Origin: JADJPO01 sp963825645
GTDB taxonomy: Bacteria; Actinomycetota; Actinomycetes; Actinomycetales; Kineosporiaceae
Direction: 5' to 3'
DNA length: 64,000 nucleotides
Assembly: GCA_963825645.1 (NCBI GenBank)
Contig: CAWGTT010000002.1
Coordinates: 434,001 to 498,000 of the forward strand
Part shown: positions 44,833 to 58,196 of the stretch, piece by piece
Position numbering within the stretch: the stretch's first letter is position 1
Layout of the letters: each line of letters starts with the position of its first letter
Notes under the pieces: model-generated
The model's database searches: none
What the model was told of the DNA's origin: nothing
The model's input: the letters and a program-made list of their open reading frames with translations, nothing else
Program-made: the position numbers and the translations under genes

Positions 44833-45535
44833 GGACGCCATCATGTCGGTCGCCGGCGCTGTCCCGGCCGTGCCTGCCCTCGGACCGGACTGGCTCAACC
44901 CGGACACCCTGCTCAACGCCCTGGGCGACTGGGCGGTGTGGGGGGCGGTCGCCATCGTGTTCGCCGAGTGTGGGCTGCTGATCGGGTTCTTCCTGCCGGG
45001 TGACTCGCTGCTGTTCACCGTCGGACTACTGATCACTGCCGGGGTGATCAAGGAGCCGCTGTGGCTCGCCTGCGTGGTGCTGACCGTGGCCGCCTTGGCC
45101 GGCAACATGGTCGGCTACCAGATCGGCCGGGTCTCCGGGCCGGCGATCTTCCGGCGACCGAACTCACGGTTGTTCCGGCGCGAGTACGTGGACAAGACCC
45201 ACGAGTTCTTCGACAGGTACGGCAACCGGGCGATCGTGCTGGCCCGGTTCGTTCCGATCGTGCGCACCTTCATCACCGTGATGGCCGGCGTGGCCCAGAT
45301 GGACCGGCGCCGGTACTTCCTCTACAGCGGGATCGGCGCCCTGCTGTGGGCGACCGGGGTCACCCTGCTGGGTGCCGGGCTCGGCCAGGTGCCGCTGGTC
45401 AGGAACAACGTCGAGATCATCCTGCTGGCCATCGTGGCGGTCTCGGTGCTGCCCGTGGGCTTCGAGGTTCTGCGCGAGCGGGCCAAGACCCGGCGAGCAG
45501 CCGCGGCTCAGAGCCCGAGTTCGGCCATCGAGTAG
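44831..45535 (+). CDS. DedA-family membrane protein (VTT domain)
   Basis: About 234 residues with the DedA fold: a helix and re-entrant loop (FAECGLLIGFFLPGDSLLF), the GYQIGRVSG segment, ARFVPIVRTFITVMAGVAQM with its conserved arginine, and a final helix before an arginine-rich tail. DedA proteins move lipids such as undecaprenyl phosphate between leaflets or support membrane homeostasis. Starts at GTG 44825, ATG 44831 or ATG 44843 are possible. The 3' end overlaps pyrE on the other strand by 28 bp. Confidence 0.9.
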   Translation: MDAIMSVAGAVPAVPALGPDWLNPDTLLNALGDWAVWGAVAIVFAECGLLIGFFLPGDSLLFTVGLLITAGVIKEPLWLACVVLTVAALAGNMVGYQIGRVSGPAIFRRPNSRLFRREYVDKTHEFFDRYGNRAIVLARFVPIVRTFITVMAGVAQMDRRRYFLYSGIGALLWATGVTLLGAGLGQVPLVRNNVEIILLAIVAVSVLPVGFEVLRERAKTRRAAAAQSPSSAIE

Positions 45536-46095
45536 GCAGACAGGTACGGCAGCCCTTCGGCCTCGACCGCTTCGCGGGCACCGGTGCCCCGATCGACGAT
45601 CACCGCGACGCCGATCACGTCCGCCCCGGCCTCGCGCAGCGCGCTGACCGCGGTGAGCACAGAACCGCCGGTCGTGGACGTGTCCTCGACAGCCAGAACC
45701 GGGCGACCGGCAACGTCCGGACCTTCAATCCGGCGCTGCAACCCGTGGGCCTTGCTCTCCTTGCGGACGACGAACGCATCGAGCCGGCGACCGCGTGCCG
45801 CCGCCGCGTGCAGCATGGCGGTGGCCACCGGGTCGGCGCCCAAGGTCAGCCCACCGACCGCCTCGATCGCTCGGGGTGCCTGCTCGGCGAGCTCGAGCAT
45901 CACCTCACCGACCAGGGGCGCGGCCCGCCCGTGCAGGGTGATCCGGCGTAGGTCGACGTAGTAGTCCGCCTCCCGTCCGCTGGACAGGGTGACCCGCCCG
46001 TGAACCACCGCCAGCTCGGTGATCGCCTGCAGCAGCTCCACCCGGGCCGTGCCGTCGCCCGGCCGGGCTGTCGGCCCCTGGTGAGTGCTCGTCAC
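45508..46095 (-). CDS. pyrE: Orotate phosphoribosyltransferase
   Basis: A 195-residue enzyme making OMP from orotate and PRPP in pyrimidine synthesis. The PRPP loop is VLAVEDTSTTGGSVL; VTLSSGREADYYVDLRR and GLTLGADPVATAM are the family N-terminal and middle blocks, with the catalytic lysine region RKESKAHG. The GTG start overlaps the stop of the upstream GGDEF-EAL gene (GTGA, 46092-46095). It stands apart from other pyr genes here, as in mycobacteria. Confidence 0.95.
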   Translation of the reverse strand: MTSTHQGPTARPGDGTARVELLQAITELAVVHGRVTLSSGREADYYVDLRRITLHGRAAPLVGEVMLELAEQAPRAIEAVGGLTLGADPVATAMLHAAAARGRRLDAFVVRKESKAHGLQRRIEGPDVAGRPVLAVEDTSTTGGSVLTAVSALREAGADVIGVAVIVDRGTGAREAVEAEGLPYLSAYSMAELGL

Positions 46096-48632
46096 ACCGC
46101 CGACCCTAATGCCCGCCGTCCGGTGACGAAGTCGTCGAGCTCCTCCGGCTCGAACGGCCTGGCGAACAGGTAGCCCTGGCCGAGTGGGCAGCCGATCTCG
46201 TGGAGCAGGTCGCGGACGACGGAGGAGCTGACCCCCTCGGCGACCACCTCCAGCTTGAGGTAGCGACCGAGGTCGACCAGGGACCGGACAATGGCCAGGT
46301 CCCGCTCGCTCTCGGCGATCCGGGAGACGAAGACCTCGTCGATCTTGAGCTGATCCACCGGCAGGCGGCTCAGGTAGCCCAGTGAGGAGTACCCGGTCCC
46401 GAAGTCGTCCACCGCCAGGTGCACTCCCATCGCCCGCAGCCGGTGCAGCGTCTGGGTGACCCGGTGCGGGTCGGCGATCACGCTGCGCTCGGTCAGCTCG
46501 AGCGCGAGCAGGTCCGCCGGCACGCCGTAGCCGGCAAGGGCAGCTCCCACCGTCTCCGGCAGCGTGGTGTCGGCCAGCCAGCGTGGCGCGACGTTGACGG
46601 CGACCCGCACCCGCAGCCCGTGGTCCAGCCAGTCCCGGCACAGGCCCAGGGCCCGGTGCAGGATCCGGACCGACAGCGCCGCGGTGAGGCCGGACTGCTC
46701 CGCGGCGCTGAAGAAGATCTCCGGGTCGATCTTGCCCAGCTCGGGGTGGGTCCACCGGGCCAGCACCTCGACCGAGTGCACCTCCTCGTCACTCAGCTGG
46801 ACCAGCGGGTGCACAACGACCTCGACCTCGTCCCGGGCGATGGCGTCGCGCAGGTCACCGCCGAGGGTCAGCGCCTGCGCGTTGCCGTCCAGCAGGTCGT
46901 CGGTGAACATGCGGGCCCCACCGGCCCCGGCCTTCGCCGCGTACATGGCGAGGTCGGCGTTGCGCAGCAGGTCGGAGGCATCGGTGCCGTGCTCGGGGAA
47001 CAAGGCGATCCCCAGGGATCCGCTCAGGTGTAGCCGGGCCGCGTCGACGTGAACCGGCTGGTCGAACACCCCGAGCAGCTGGCCGGCCAGCGCCATCGCG
47101 TCCCGCTCGTCCCGACACCCCGGCGCGAGGACCGCGAACTCGTCGCCGCCGAGCCGGGAGACGCTCGCCACGCCGTCGACGGCCACGGCGAGGCGGGCGC
47201 CGATGGTGCACAGCAGCTGGTCGCCTGCTGCATGGCCGAGGGTGTCGTTGACGGCCTTGAACCCATCGAAGTCGAGCAGCATCACCGCGAAGGGCTCGGG
47301 TGTGTCCGCGTGCTCGGCCGCGCAGGAGTCGGCGATCAGCTCCCGGAAGTAGGTGCGGTTCGGCAGGCCGGTCAGCTCGTCGCGGCGTGCCTCGTGCTGG
47401 AGCCGACTGATCAGGCCGGCGTTGGCCAGCGCCACCGCCGCCTGGTTGGCCACCGTGGCCAGCAGCCGAAGGTCGGCGTCGGTGAAGACCGCCCCGTCGA
47501 TGCCGTCGGCGACAAGGAGGTAGCCGCGGGTGCCGCCGGCGGCCAGCGGCGCGAGCATTCCTCGGCGGACCGCACGAACCTGCAGGGCCTGCCGGTCGCC
47601 CTCGTCGGCCGTCCCCAGGTGGCGAGGCTGCTGCGGGAGGCCGCCCAGCGTCCGCAGGTACCCCTCTGCCACGAACGGACCGCGCGGCGGCCGCCCGACC
47701 CACGCCGTCCACGCCTCTCGACCGGCGTCGGGGGACCGGCCGCTGCAGACGATCTCGGCGTACTGTGCGTTGAGCAGCGTGAGGGACTGGGTGATGACCG
47801 AGTGCACCAGCTCCCCGGGATCGGCGCTCGGGTGGGTGCCGTCGGAGAGGGCGTCGGAGACCTGGTGCAGCCGCTCGAGAGCGCGTTGTCGCCGTCCGAG
47901 GGCGGCGAAGGCCCGCTGACCGATCAGCCCGGCCGCGCCGCTGACCGCCACCGGCAGCGCCCCTTCGGCGTGCTCGAAGCCGAGCACCACGGCCGAGGCC
48001 GGAAGGCTCAGACCGGCAGGTATCGCGAGCGCGGCCAGGGCGGACGTCGCCTGGTGCTCGCCGCCGGCCATCCCGGCCAGCGCTGCCAACCTGCGAAAGA
48101 GGTGGCCGGTCAGGCCGTAGGCGGTCGCGGCCAGCAGGGCCGCCGTTCCCACCTGCACCCGGCTGGTCACCCCGTCACCGACCAGCACAGCCAGGACCAG
48201 CAGCGCGGCCGTCACCTGGCCGGCCGCAGACCCGACGGCATGCAGTCCCCCGACCACCAGCTCGCCCCGCTCCGCCCGGGGGACACCACCAGAGCGGAGG
48301 CCGCGGACCAGCCGGACGGCGACCGTCCCGATCACCGCACCCGCCATCAGCTCGATCGGGTCGGCCAGGAGCAGGCCGAAGGTCAGCGGGACGGCGCTGG
48401 TCCAGACCGGCACCGCCACCGATCTGAACCGGACCGGAACGCAGGCCCACTCGGTGACCGCGAACAGGGCGGCGAGCAGCCACCACGGCATGGTGAGCAG
48501 GGCAGTGGCCACCACCGGCCGGCTGGCACTGCTCAGCGCCACGAACACCATCGCCGATGCCGCGGCGACCAGCCCGAGCCGCGGCATCAGGGCGCGCCGG
48601 TCCAGCTGCGCACGGACCCCGGCGAACCCCAC
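46092..48632 (-). CDS. GGDEF-EAL cyclic di-GMP protein
   Basis: An 846-residue membrane protein with seven to eight hydrophobic segments over about the first 240 residues, a GAF-like region, a GGDEF domain (DELTGLPNRTYF, active-site RLGGDEF intact) and an EAL domain. The EAL signature reads EVLARW, a variant known from active enzymes; LELTERSVI, DDFGTGYSSL and AEGVSS carry the metal and catalytic residues. It could both make and break c-di-GMP. Its stop overlaps the pyrE start, an unusual pairing. The ATG at 48632 is taken as start; GTGs upstream are possible. Confidence 0.92.
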   Translation of the reverse strand: MGFAGVRAQLDRRALMPRLGLVAAASAMVFVALSSASRPVVATALLTMPWWLLAALFAVTEWACVPVRFRSVAVPVWTSAVPLTFGLLLADPIELMAGAVIGTVAVRLVRGLRSGGVPRAERGELVVGGLHAVGSAAGQVTAALLVLAVLVGDGVTSRVQVGTAALLAATAYGLTGHLFRRLAALAGMAGGEHQATSALAALAIPAGLSLPASAVVLGFEHAEGALPVAVSGAAGLIGQRAFAALGRRQRALERLHQVSDALSDGTHPSADPGELVHSVITQSLTLLNAQYAEIVCSGRSPDAGREAWTAWVGRPPRGPFVAEGYLRTLGGLPQQPRHLGTADEGDRQALQVRAVRRGMLAPLAAGGTRGYLLVADGIDGAVFTDADLRLLATVANQAAVALANAGLISRLQHEARRDELTGLPNRTYFRELIADSCAAEHADTPEPFAVMLLDFDGFKAVNDTLGHAAGDQLLCTIGARLAVAVDGVASVSRLGGDEFAVLAPGCRDERDAMALAGQLLGVFDQPVHVDAARLHLSGSLGIALFPEHGTDASDLLRNADLAMYAAKAGAGGARMFTDDLLDGNAQALTLGGDLRDAIARDEVEVVVHPLVQLSDEEVHSVEVLARWTHPELGKIDPEIFFSAAEQSGLTAALSVRILHRALGLCRDWLDHGLRVRVAVNVAPRWLADTTLPETVGAALAGYGVPADLLALELTERSVIADPHRVTQTLHRLRAMGVHLAVDDFGTGYSSLGYLSRLPVDQLKIDEVFVSRIAESERDLAIVRSLVDLGRYLKLEVVAEGVSSSVVRDLLHEIGCPLGQGYLFARPFEPEELDDFVTGRRALGSAV

Positions 48633-48876
48633 AGGCTGCCAGTCGGCACGCGTGGTCAGGTCTGAAGCGTTCCCCGGCGCCGACCGAACCGACCACTCGC
48701 CGCGGGGCAGGACCGCAGGGGCAGCGCCCGCAGTAGGGTCACCGCCGACGGGTATCGACGGCTGGGAACGCTGACCCGCGCCCCGCGCGCAGCGTCGTCC
48801 AGGCAGTCAGCGACCAGCGGATCGGCCTCCAGCCACGCCCACGACGCCCCCGACGGGTGCCGGTAGCGTCGCGGAC

Positions 48877-49665
48877 GTGCGAATGGCGACCTGGAACGTG
48901 AACTCGATCCGCAGCCGGGTGGACCGGGTCGCGGAGTGGATGGTCCGTGCTGAGGTCGACGTGCTGGCCATGCAGGAGACCAAGTGCCGGGACGCGCAGT
49001 TCCCCGCGCTGCCGTTCCAGGCCGCCGGCTACGAGGTGGCCCAGCACGGGCTGAACCAGTGGAACGGGGTGGCGATCGCCTCCCGGGTCGGTCTGGACGA
49101 CGTGCAGGTCGCCTTCCCGGGCATGCCGACCTGGGGCGACCCCCCGCAGGCCGAGGCCCGGGCGATGGCGGCCACCTGCGCCGGCGTGCGGGTGTGGAGC
49201 CTGTACATCCCGAACGGGCGGACCCTGGACGACCCGCACCTGGGATACAAGATCGCATGGCTCGGCCGCCTCCGCGACGCGGGCGCGGCGTGGCTGGAGA
49301 AGGACCCGGTGGCACAGATCGCCCTGGTCGGCGACTGGAACATCGCCCCGAGGGACGACGACGTCTGGAACATGGCCAAGTTCGTGAACAGCACCCATGT
49401 CAGCCCGGCCGAGCGGGCCGCGTTCGCCGCGGTGGTCGAGGCCGGCTACGCCGACGTCGTCCGCCCCTACACACCCGGCCCCGGCGTGTACACCTACTGG
49501 GACTACACCCAGCTACGGTTCGCCAGACGCGAGGGCATGCGGATCGACTTCGTGCTCGCCTCACCGGCGCTGGCCGCACGGGTGAGCGGTGCAGCCATTG
49601 ACCGCGAGGAGCGCAAGGGCAAGGGCGCCAGCGACCACGCGCCGGTCGTGGTGGACATCGATTGA
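48877..49665 (+). CDS. xthA: Exodeoxyribonuclease III
   Basis: A 262-residue EEP-family nuclease cutting at abasic sites and removing 3'-blocked ends in base excision repair. The catalytic blocks are ATWNVNSIRSR, MQETKCRD (metal Glu), YIPNGR, GDWNIAP, RIDFVLAS and the final SDHAPVVVD. The start is the GTG at 48877, the ATG at 48883 being equally good. Gap of 243 bp to the divergent GGDEF-EAL gene, with no other feature seen. Confidence 0.95.
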   Translation: MRMATWNVNSIRSRVDRVAEWMVRAEVDVLAMQETKCRDAQFPALPFQAAGYEVAQHGLNQWNGVAIASRVGLDDVQVAFPGMPTWGDPPQAEARAMAATCAGVRVWSLYIPNGRTLDDPHLGYKIAWLGRLRDAGAAWLEKDPVAQIALVGDWNIAPRDDDVWNMAKFVNSTHVSPAERAAFAAVVEAGYADVVRPYTPGPGVYTYWDYTQLRFARREGMRIDFVLASPALAARVSGAAIDREERKGKGASDHAPVVVDID

Positions 49666-49768
49666 TCGGAACCTGCCGACCGTTGCGTGGCGGATATATC
49701 GGACAAACCTCTGGTCGCGTCAGATCATCCGTGGTGAGGTGTCCTAAGTCACACGGGAGGAGACGCAG

Positions 49769-50196
49769 ATGGCTCTGATTCTTGTCGGTCTGGACGGGAG
49801 CGACACATCCACACGAGCCTTCGAGCTCGCCGTCCAGTGGGCCCGTAACCACGGTGACACTGTGATCGCCGCGCACGTGATCCCCTGGTCGCCGTTCTCG
49901 TTCAACACCCCTACGGACAATGAGTACCGGCACGCCCGCCACGAGGCAGAGCTCGCCGCGGCGACCGAGCAGGTGATCGAGCCGATGCTCGAGATCGCCA
50001 AGCGGGCCGATGTGGACGTGGAGGTCTTCCTGACCCACGGCAACCCGGCCGAGGCCCTCGTCGACCTCGCCGAGGAGCGCGACGTCATGCACATGATCAT
50101 CGGCCGGACCGGCGACTCGATGATCAAACAGGCGGTGTTCGGCAGCATCGCCAACCGGCTCGCCCAGTCCTCGCCCGTGCCCGTGACGGTGGTTCC

Positions 50197-50200
<4 letters not shown>
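49769..50200 (+). CDS. Universal stress protein (UspA family)
   Basis: A 143-residue single-domain Usp. It starts MALILVGLDGSDTSTRAFE, with the conserved Asp that binds nucleotide, and ends with MIIGRTGDSMIKQAVFGSIA followed by VPVTVVP; the G-x-x-G-x9-GS ATP motif is only partly kept (GRTGDSMIKQAVFGS). GGAGGAG precedes the ATG. The stop overlaps the GTG of the symporter gene (50197-50200), so it probably regulates or accompanies that transporter. Confidence 0.9.
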
Positions 50201-51693
<1,493 letters not shown>

Positions 51694-51699
51694 CCCGGA

Positions 51700-51788
51700 C
51701 CTCCGCACCCCCACACAGGGTGGACAGTTCTTCGACGACACGCGGGCGTGTCGTCGAAGAACTGTCCACTCGTGTGGGGGTGCGGAGG
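51700..51788. repeat. Long two-part hairpin, possible bidirectional terminator
   Basis: Inner arms 51720-51743 and 51746-51769 are 24-bp perfect reverse complements with a GG loop, starting GTGGACAGTTCTTCGACGAC. Outer arms 51700-51716 and 51772-51788 are 17-bp perfect complements, so the whole 89 bp folds. It fills the gap between two convergent genes, the right place for a bidirectional terminator, although no T-runs flank it. The inner arm is related to the palindrome at 34880. Confidence 0.9.
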
Positions 51789-51802
51789 TGCGGGGGTGCG
51801 GG

Positions 51803-53452
51803 TCAGACCGGCCGCGGCATGGCCCGCTCGATCAGAGCCTGGACGGCGAGACCGGCCGGCAGGGTGCCGAACGCGCCACCGTGGTCCCCGGCCAGCCGGG
51901 TGGCGCAGAACGCGTCAGCGACCGCATGCGGGGCGTGTCGGATGAGGAGTGATCCCTGCAGCACCAACGTCATCCGCTCGGCGAGGCGCCGGGCAAGGTA
52001 GTCCTGCGGCGACGCGCCGTCCGGCACCACGTCGTCCAGCATCGCGAGCAGATCGGCGAGCGCCGCGTCGAACCGGGGGTCGGCGCCGCGGGCCGGCTCG
52101 ACCTCGGCGAGCAGGGCGTCTCGCGTGTGCGGGCTGCGGACCAAGGCGCGGACGACGTCCAGAGCGGCAACGTTGCCCGAGCCCTCCCAGATCGACAGCA
52201 GGGGGAGCTCGCGGTACAGCCGCGGCATGCCCGACTCCTCCACGTACCCGTTGCCGCCCAGGCACTCCAGCGCCTCGGCCGCGTGCCAGGGTCCGCGCTT
52301 GCACACCCAGTACTTGCCCGCCGCGACGCCGATCCGGGCCAGCTCGCCCTCGCCCGCGTCACCTTCCACGGCCCGGTCGATCGCCCCGGCCAGCCGGAGC
52401 GCGAGCGCGGTCGCCGCCTCGGACTCGACCGCGAGATCGGCCAGCACGTTGCGCATCAGCGGCTGGTCGACCAGGGCATGGCCGAAGGCGGAGCGGTGGG
52501 CAGCGTGCCACAGCGCCCGCACGGTGCCGTACCGCATTCCGGCCGCGGCGCCGAGCACGCAATCCAGGCGGGTCAGGTTGACCATCTCGATGATGGTCCG
52601 CACGCCCCGGCCCTCCTCCCCCACCGGCCAGCCCACCGCACCGTCATACTCCAGCTCGGCGGAGGCGTTGGACCGGTTGCCGAGCTTGTCCTTGAGGCGC
52701 TGCAACCGGATTCGGTTGCAGCTGCCGTCCGCTAGCACCCGAGGCAGCAGGAAGCAGGACAGCCCCTGCGGCGCCTGGGCCAGGGTGAGGAAGACGTCGC
52801 ACATCGGCGCCGAGGTGAACCACTTGTGCCCGGTCAGGCGGTAGGTGCCGTCGGGTGCGGGGACGGCGGTCGTGGTGTTCGCACGGACGTCCGAGCCGCC
52901 CTGCTTCTCGGTCATCGACATCCCGGCCAGCAGGCCGCTCTTGGTCGCCGGGTCGCGCAGTCCCGGGTCGTAGCGGGTCGAGGTCAGCAGCGGCTCGAGC
53001 CACGTGGCCTGGTCGGGCGCCGCCCGCAACGCCGGGACGCACGCGTAGGTCATCGAGATCGGGCAGGTGTGACCGGCTTCTGCCTGGAACCAGACGAGGA
53101 ACCGGGCCGCTCGGGCGACATGGACCCCGGGCCGGTGCTCGGCCCAGGGAGCCGCGTGGAGGCGGTGTGCCACCGCCACCTTCATCAGGTCGTGCCAGGC
53201 CGGGTGGTACTCGACCTCGTCGATCCGGTGGCCGTACCCGTCGTGCGTGCGCAGGACGGGCGGGTACTCGTTGGCGAGCCGACCCCACTCGGTGGCCTGT
53301 CGAGAGCCCGCCAGCACGCCGAGTCGGTGCAGCTTGGGCTGGTCCCAACCAGCACCCTCCCGGCGGGCGCCCTCCAGCAGGGCGTCGTCGGCTGCAACGT
53401 CGACCTCGGGGAACGGCGCCTGGTTGGACACGTCGTGGGTCATGGACGTCAA
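51803..53452 (-). CDS. Acyl-CoA dehydrogenase, AidB-like
   Basis: A 549-residue flavoprotein, close to the length of AidB (about 541) and longer than ordinary acyl-CoA dehydrogenases. MSMTEKQGGSDVRANTT is the FAD-binding block, HKWFTSAPMCD and ECLGGNGYVEESG the AidB-type motifs near the active site, and LSIWEGSGNV follows. AidB is part of the response to DNA alkylation; no alkylation-repair gene is adjacent here, so the role could instead be isovaleryl-CoA-type oxidation. It overlaps the upstream lipoprotein gene by four bases. Confidence 0.88.
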   Translation of the reverse strand: MTSMTHDVSNQAPFPEVDVAADDALLEGARREGAGWDQPKLHRLGVLAGSRQATEWGRLANEYPPVLRTHDGYGHRIDEVEYHPAWHDLMKVAVAHRLHAAPWAEHRPGVHVARAARFLVWFQAEAGHTCPISMTYACVPALRAAPDQATWLEPLLTSTRYDPGLRDPATKSGLLAGMSMTEKQGGSDVRANTTTAVPAPDGTYRLTGHKWFTSAPMCDVFLTLAQAPQGLSCFLLPRVLADGSCNRIRLQRLKDKLGNRSNASAELEYDGAVGWPVGEEGRGVRTIIEMVNLTRLDCVLGAAAGMRYGTVRALWHAAHRSAFGHALVDQPLMRNVLADLAVESEAATALALRLAGAIDRAVEGDAGEGELARIGVAAGKYWVCKRGPWHAAEALECLGGNGYVEESGMPRLYRELPLLSIWEGSGNVAALDVVRALVRSPHTRDALLAEVEPARGADPRFDAALADLLAMLDDVVPDGASPQDYLARRLAERMTLVLQGSLLIRHAPHAVADAFCATRLAGDHGGAFGTLPAGLAVQALIERAMPRPV

Positions 53453-54117
53453 CGCCGGGAGACCCGACCGGAACCCGAGACGTCCGGGTTCACCTGTGGG
53501 TCGCCGTTGTAGGTGATGTCGCCCGAGCCGCTGATCGTCGCGTCGAGCTGATCGGAGACGTCGACGGCCGCGCTCCCGCTGCCGGACACCGACACCTGCC
53601 CAGTGGCACAGGCGAGGTTCTCGCCTTTGACGTCGCCCGAGCCGCTGATCTCCACAGTGAGCACATCGCAGGTACCGGCCGGTTCGATGGTCCCCGAGCC
53701 GCTCACGACCGCCGAGAACGGTCCCGAGCTCAGTCCGGTGACCAGCACGTTCCCGCTGCCGGTGATCTCCACGCCGGTCAGGGTAGCCGCGGTGATCGAG
53801 TACGTGACCGCGCTCCTGCTGTTGAACGACCTGCGTGATCCGAGCTCGAGGCGGCCGTCTGTGACCTGAGTGGTGAGCAGGGGGAGCACGTTGTCGTCCG
53901 CCGTGATCGTCACCGACGACGTCCCCGTGAGGTCGATCGTGACATCGCCGCTGGTCTGCAGCACGACGTGCTCGAACGCAGCGACGTCCCGCGTTGCGGT
54001 CTCGCTGCGTCCAGACCCGAGGGTGCAGCCCGTTGCCAGCATCGCCGCGGGTGCCAGGACGGCGAACCGGCGCACCGCCCGCCTGACACGCCGGGACGGC
54101 CGAGGCGTGATGGTCAC
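53449..54117 (-). CDS. DUF2807 lipoprotein
   Basis: A 222-residue lipoprotein. After an arginine-rich N-terminus and a hydrophobic core (AVLAPAAML) the lipobox LATGC marks signal peptidase II cleavage. The mature part is a right-handed beta-helix-like repeat with the phrases ITGSGNV, VSGSGTI, ISGSGDV, VSGSGSA, ISGSGDI and VSGSGRV at about 18-20-residue spacing, typical of the putative auto-transporter adhesin head GIN domain (DUF2807). The GTG at 54117 is the start that gives the signal peptide. Its stop overlaps the ATG of the AidB-like gene. Confidence 0.85.
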   Translation of the reverse strand: MTITPRPSRRVRRAVRRFAVLAPAAMLATGCTLGSGRSETATRDVAAFEHVVLQTSGDVTIDLTGTSSVTITADDNVLPLLTTQVTDGRLELGSRRSFNSRSAVTYSITAATLTGVEITGSGNVLVTGLSSGPFSAVVSGSGTIEPAGTCDVLTVEISGSGDVKGENLACATGQVSVSGSGSAAVDVSDQLDATISGSGDITYNGDPQVNPDVSGSGRVSRR

Positions 54118-54184
54118 TGGACCAGCATCACGCCATCGGCCGCCGTCGCGGGCAGACCTCCGTCCCTCGGGCGGGGCGGACGTC

Positions 54185-56848
<2,664 letters not shown>

Positions 56849-56923
56849 GGATGGGGTGTCCTCCCACGACGAGCTGGGTGCCGGCGACGGACGTTGCCGC
56901 GTGCCAAGGTCAACGCCGGCAGA

Positions 56924-56944
56924 CTTGAGTCTGTTCCGCTCAAC
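56924..56944 (-). promoter_or_regulatory. HAIR operator (HspR binding site) of clpB
   Basis: CTTGAGT-N7-GCTCAAC matches the HspR-associated inverted repeat consensus CTTGAGT-N7-ACTCAAG closely, with the left half exact. It lies about 75 bp before the clpB ATG. HspR is encoded in the same window. The rest of the gap 56849-57041 has no gene. Confidence 0.85.
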
Positions 56945-57041
56945 TCTGTCTCGTCCCCGATCTTGCCACCCGGGGGCAATCCAGGGCCGGTGTCGTTCCG
57001 ACCAGGCACGCTACTCGCACGGCTCTGAGCGCAGCGGGACC

Positions 57042-58043
57042 TCAGGCGGTCTCGAAGAGGCCTTCGTTGACCGCCCGGGCGATGCGTTCGACCACGTCGA
57101 TGCCCTCCTCCAAGCTGGGATGGCCGCGGGACAGGACGGCGACGGTGTAGTCGTTCCCGGCGCCGCTGACGGCGCCGATCGAGTGCACCCGCCAGCCGGT
57201 CGGGGCCTGGTACCAGCCGTTCTTCAGGGCGACCTCGGCCCCGGCGGGGGCGCCGGCACTGACCCCCCAGCGCTGGGCCGGGTCGACCTGGCGCATCAGG
57301 GACAGCAGCAGGTCCCGGTCGTCCGGGGCGAGGAGCGTGCCATGGGTCAGCCTGTCAAGCAGGCGCAGCTGGTCGGCCGGGGTCGTCGTGCTGAGTCCCC
57401 ACCCGGGGGCGGCCACGGTGTCGGCCATCGAGGTGTCGGCGAAGAAGGAGGCCATGCCCCGCACACCGACCGTGGACCACAGCCGGCTCTGCGCGTCATT
57501 GTCCGACGTCGTGATCGCCTGCCTGATCTGAGCCCGCTCGGTGCTGGTCAGCGAGCGGCCCGCTCGCTCGGCCCGTTGCATCACGGCGGCCGCCGTGGCC
57601 ACCTTGACGATGCTGGCCGTGGAGAACTCCTCCGTGCCGCGGTAGCTACACGTCAGCTTCGAGGTCCAGTCGTGGACGGCGACCGCCACCTGGTCGGCCT
57701 GCGCGGCCAGGGCCTCGATCAGCTCCTTCTGCAGCGCAGCGGCGGTCGTCGCCGTGCCACCTGGCCCGACGCATCGCACCCCCTGACGATTCGTCGACAC
57801 CGACGGACTCGGCGTCGGCGGCTGGGACGGCGAGGCAGCGACGGAGGGCGATGGGCTGGCTACGGAGGCGGGAGCGGGGCTCGGCGTGTCCGCGGAGACG
57901 GTCACCGGGTCGGCGGTGGCGTGGTCGAGCTGGGCGAGGAACCCCCTGACCGCGACCGTCAGGAGAAGGACGGTGACGATAGCGGCGAGGAGACGCGTCG
58001 GGACCCGTACGCGGGGGACGCCCGGTTGGCGGTGCCGAGGCAT
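57042..58043 (-). CDS. Class A beta-lactamase-fold serine hydrolase, secreted or anchored
   Basis: A 333-residue protein with an N-terminal membrane segment (LLAAIVTVLLLTVAVRGFL), then a Pro/Ser/Thr-rich linker of about 50 residues and a penicillin-binding-like domain. The SxxK motif is STASIVKV, the SDN motif TSDND and the KTG-equivalent KNGW, so the active site is complete, with KNG in place of KTG/KSG. The usual class A Glu166 motif is not evident, so a real beta-lactamase activity is doubtful; a peptidoglycan-related role is likely. It lies between clpB and hspR. Confidence 0.82.
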   Translation of the reverse strand: MPRHRQPGVPRVRVPTRLLAAIVTVLLLTVAVRGFLAQLDHATADPVTVSADTPSPAPASVASPSPSVAASPSQPPTPSPSVSTNRQGVRCVGPGGTATTAAALQKELIEALAAQADQVAVAVHDWTSKLTCSYRGTEEFSTASIVKVATAAAVMQRAERAGRSLTSTERAQIRQAITTSDNDAQSRLWSTVGVRGMASFFADTSMADTVAAPGWGLSTTTPADQLRLLDRLTHGTLLAPDDRDLLLSLMRQVDPAQRWGVSAGAPAGAEVALKNGWYQAPTGWRVHSIGAVSGAGNDYTVAVLSRGHPSLEEGIDVVERIARAVNEGLFETA

Positions 58044-58196
58044 CGCCCGCTCCTCTCCGACCGCGCCCAGCTCGTCCCCCCGAGGCGGTCGGCGACCACC
58101 CTACGGACTGTCGAGCGCTCGGGTCGCCGGTGCGTCATCAGCACACCCGGAGGGAGGATCGCCCGAGCGGGCCGGCGCGTCCGGACGTTCGGTCGG

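Noticed and set aside
49724..49760. GTGTCCTAAGTCACAC as a CRP site before the universal stress gene
   Set aside because: Only one half-site matches TCACA and the spacing is two bases too short for the CRP consensus.
57042..58043. True beta-lactamase resistance gene
   Set aside because: SxxK, SDN and KNG are present but the general-base glutamate motif of class A enzymes is not seen; a cell-wall hydrolase-like role is more cautious.
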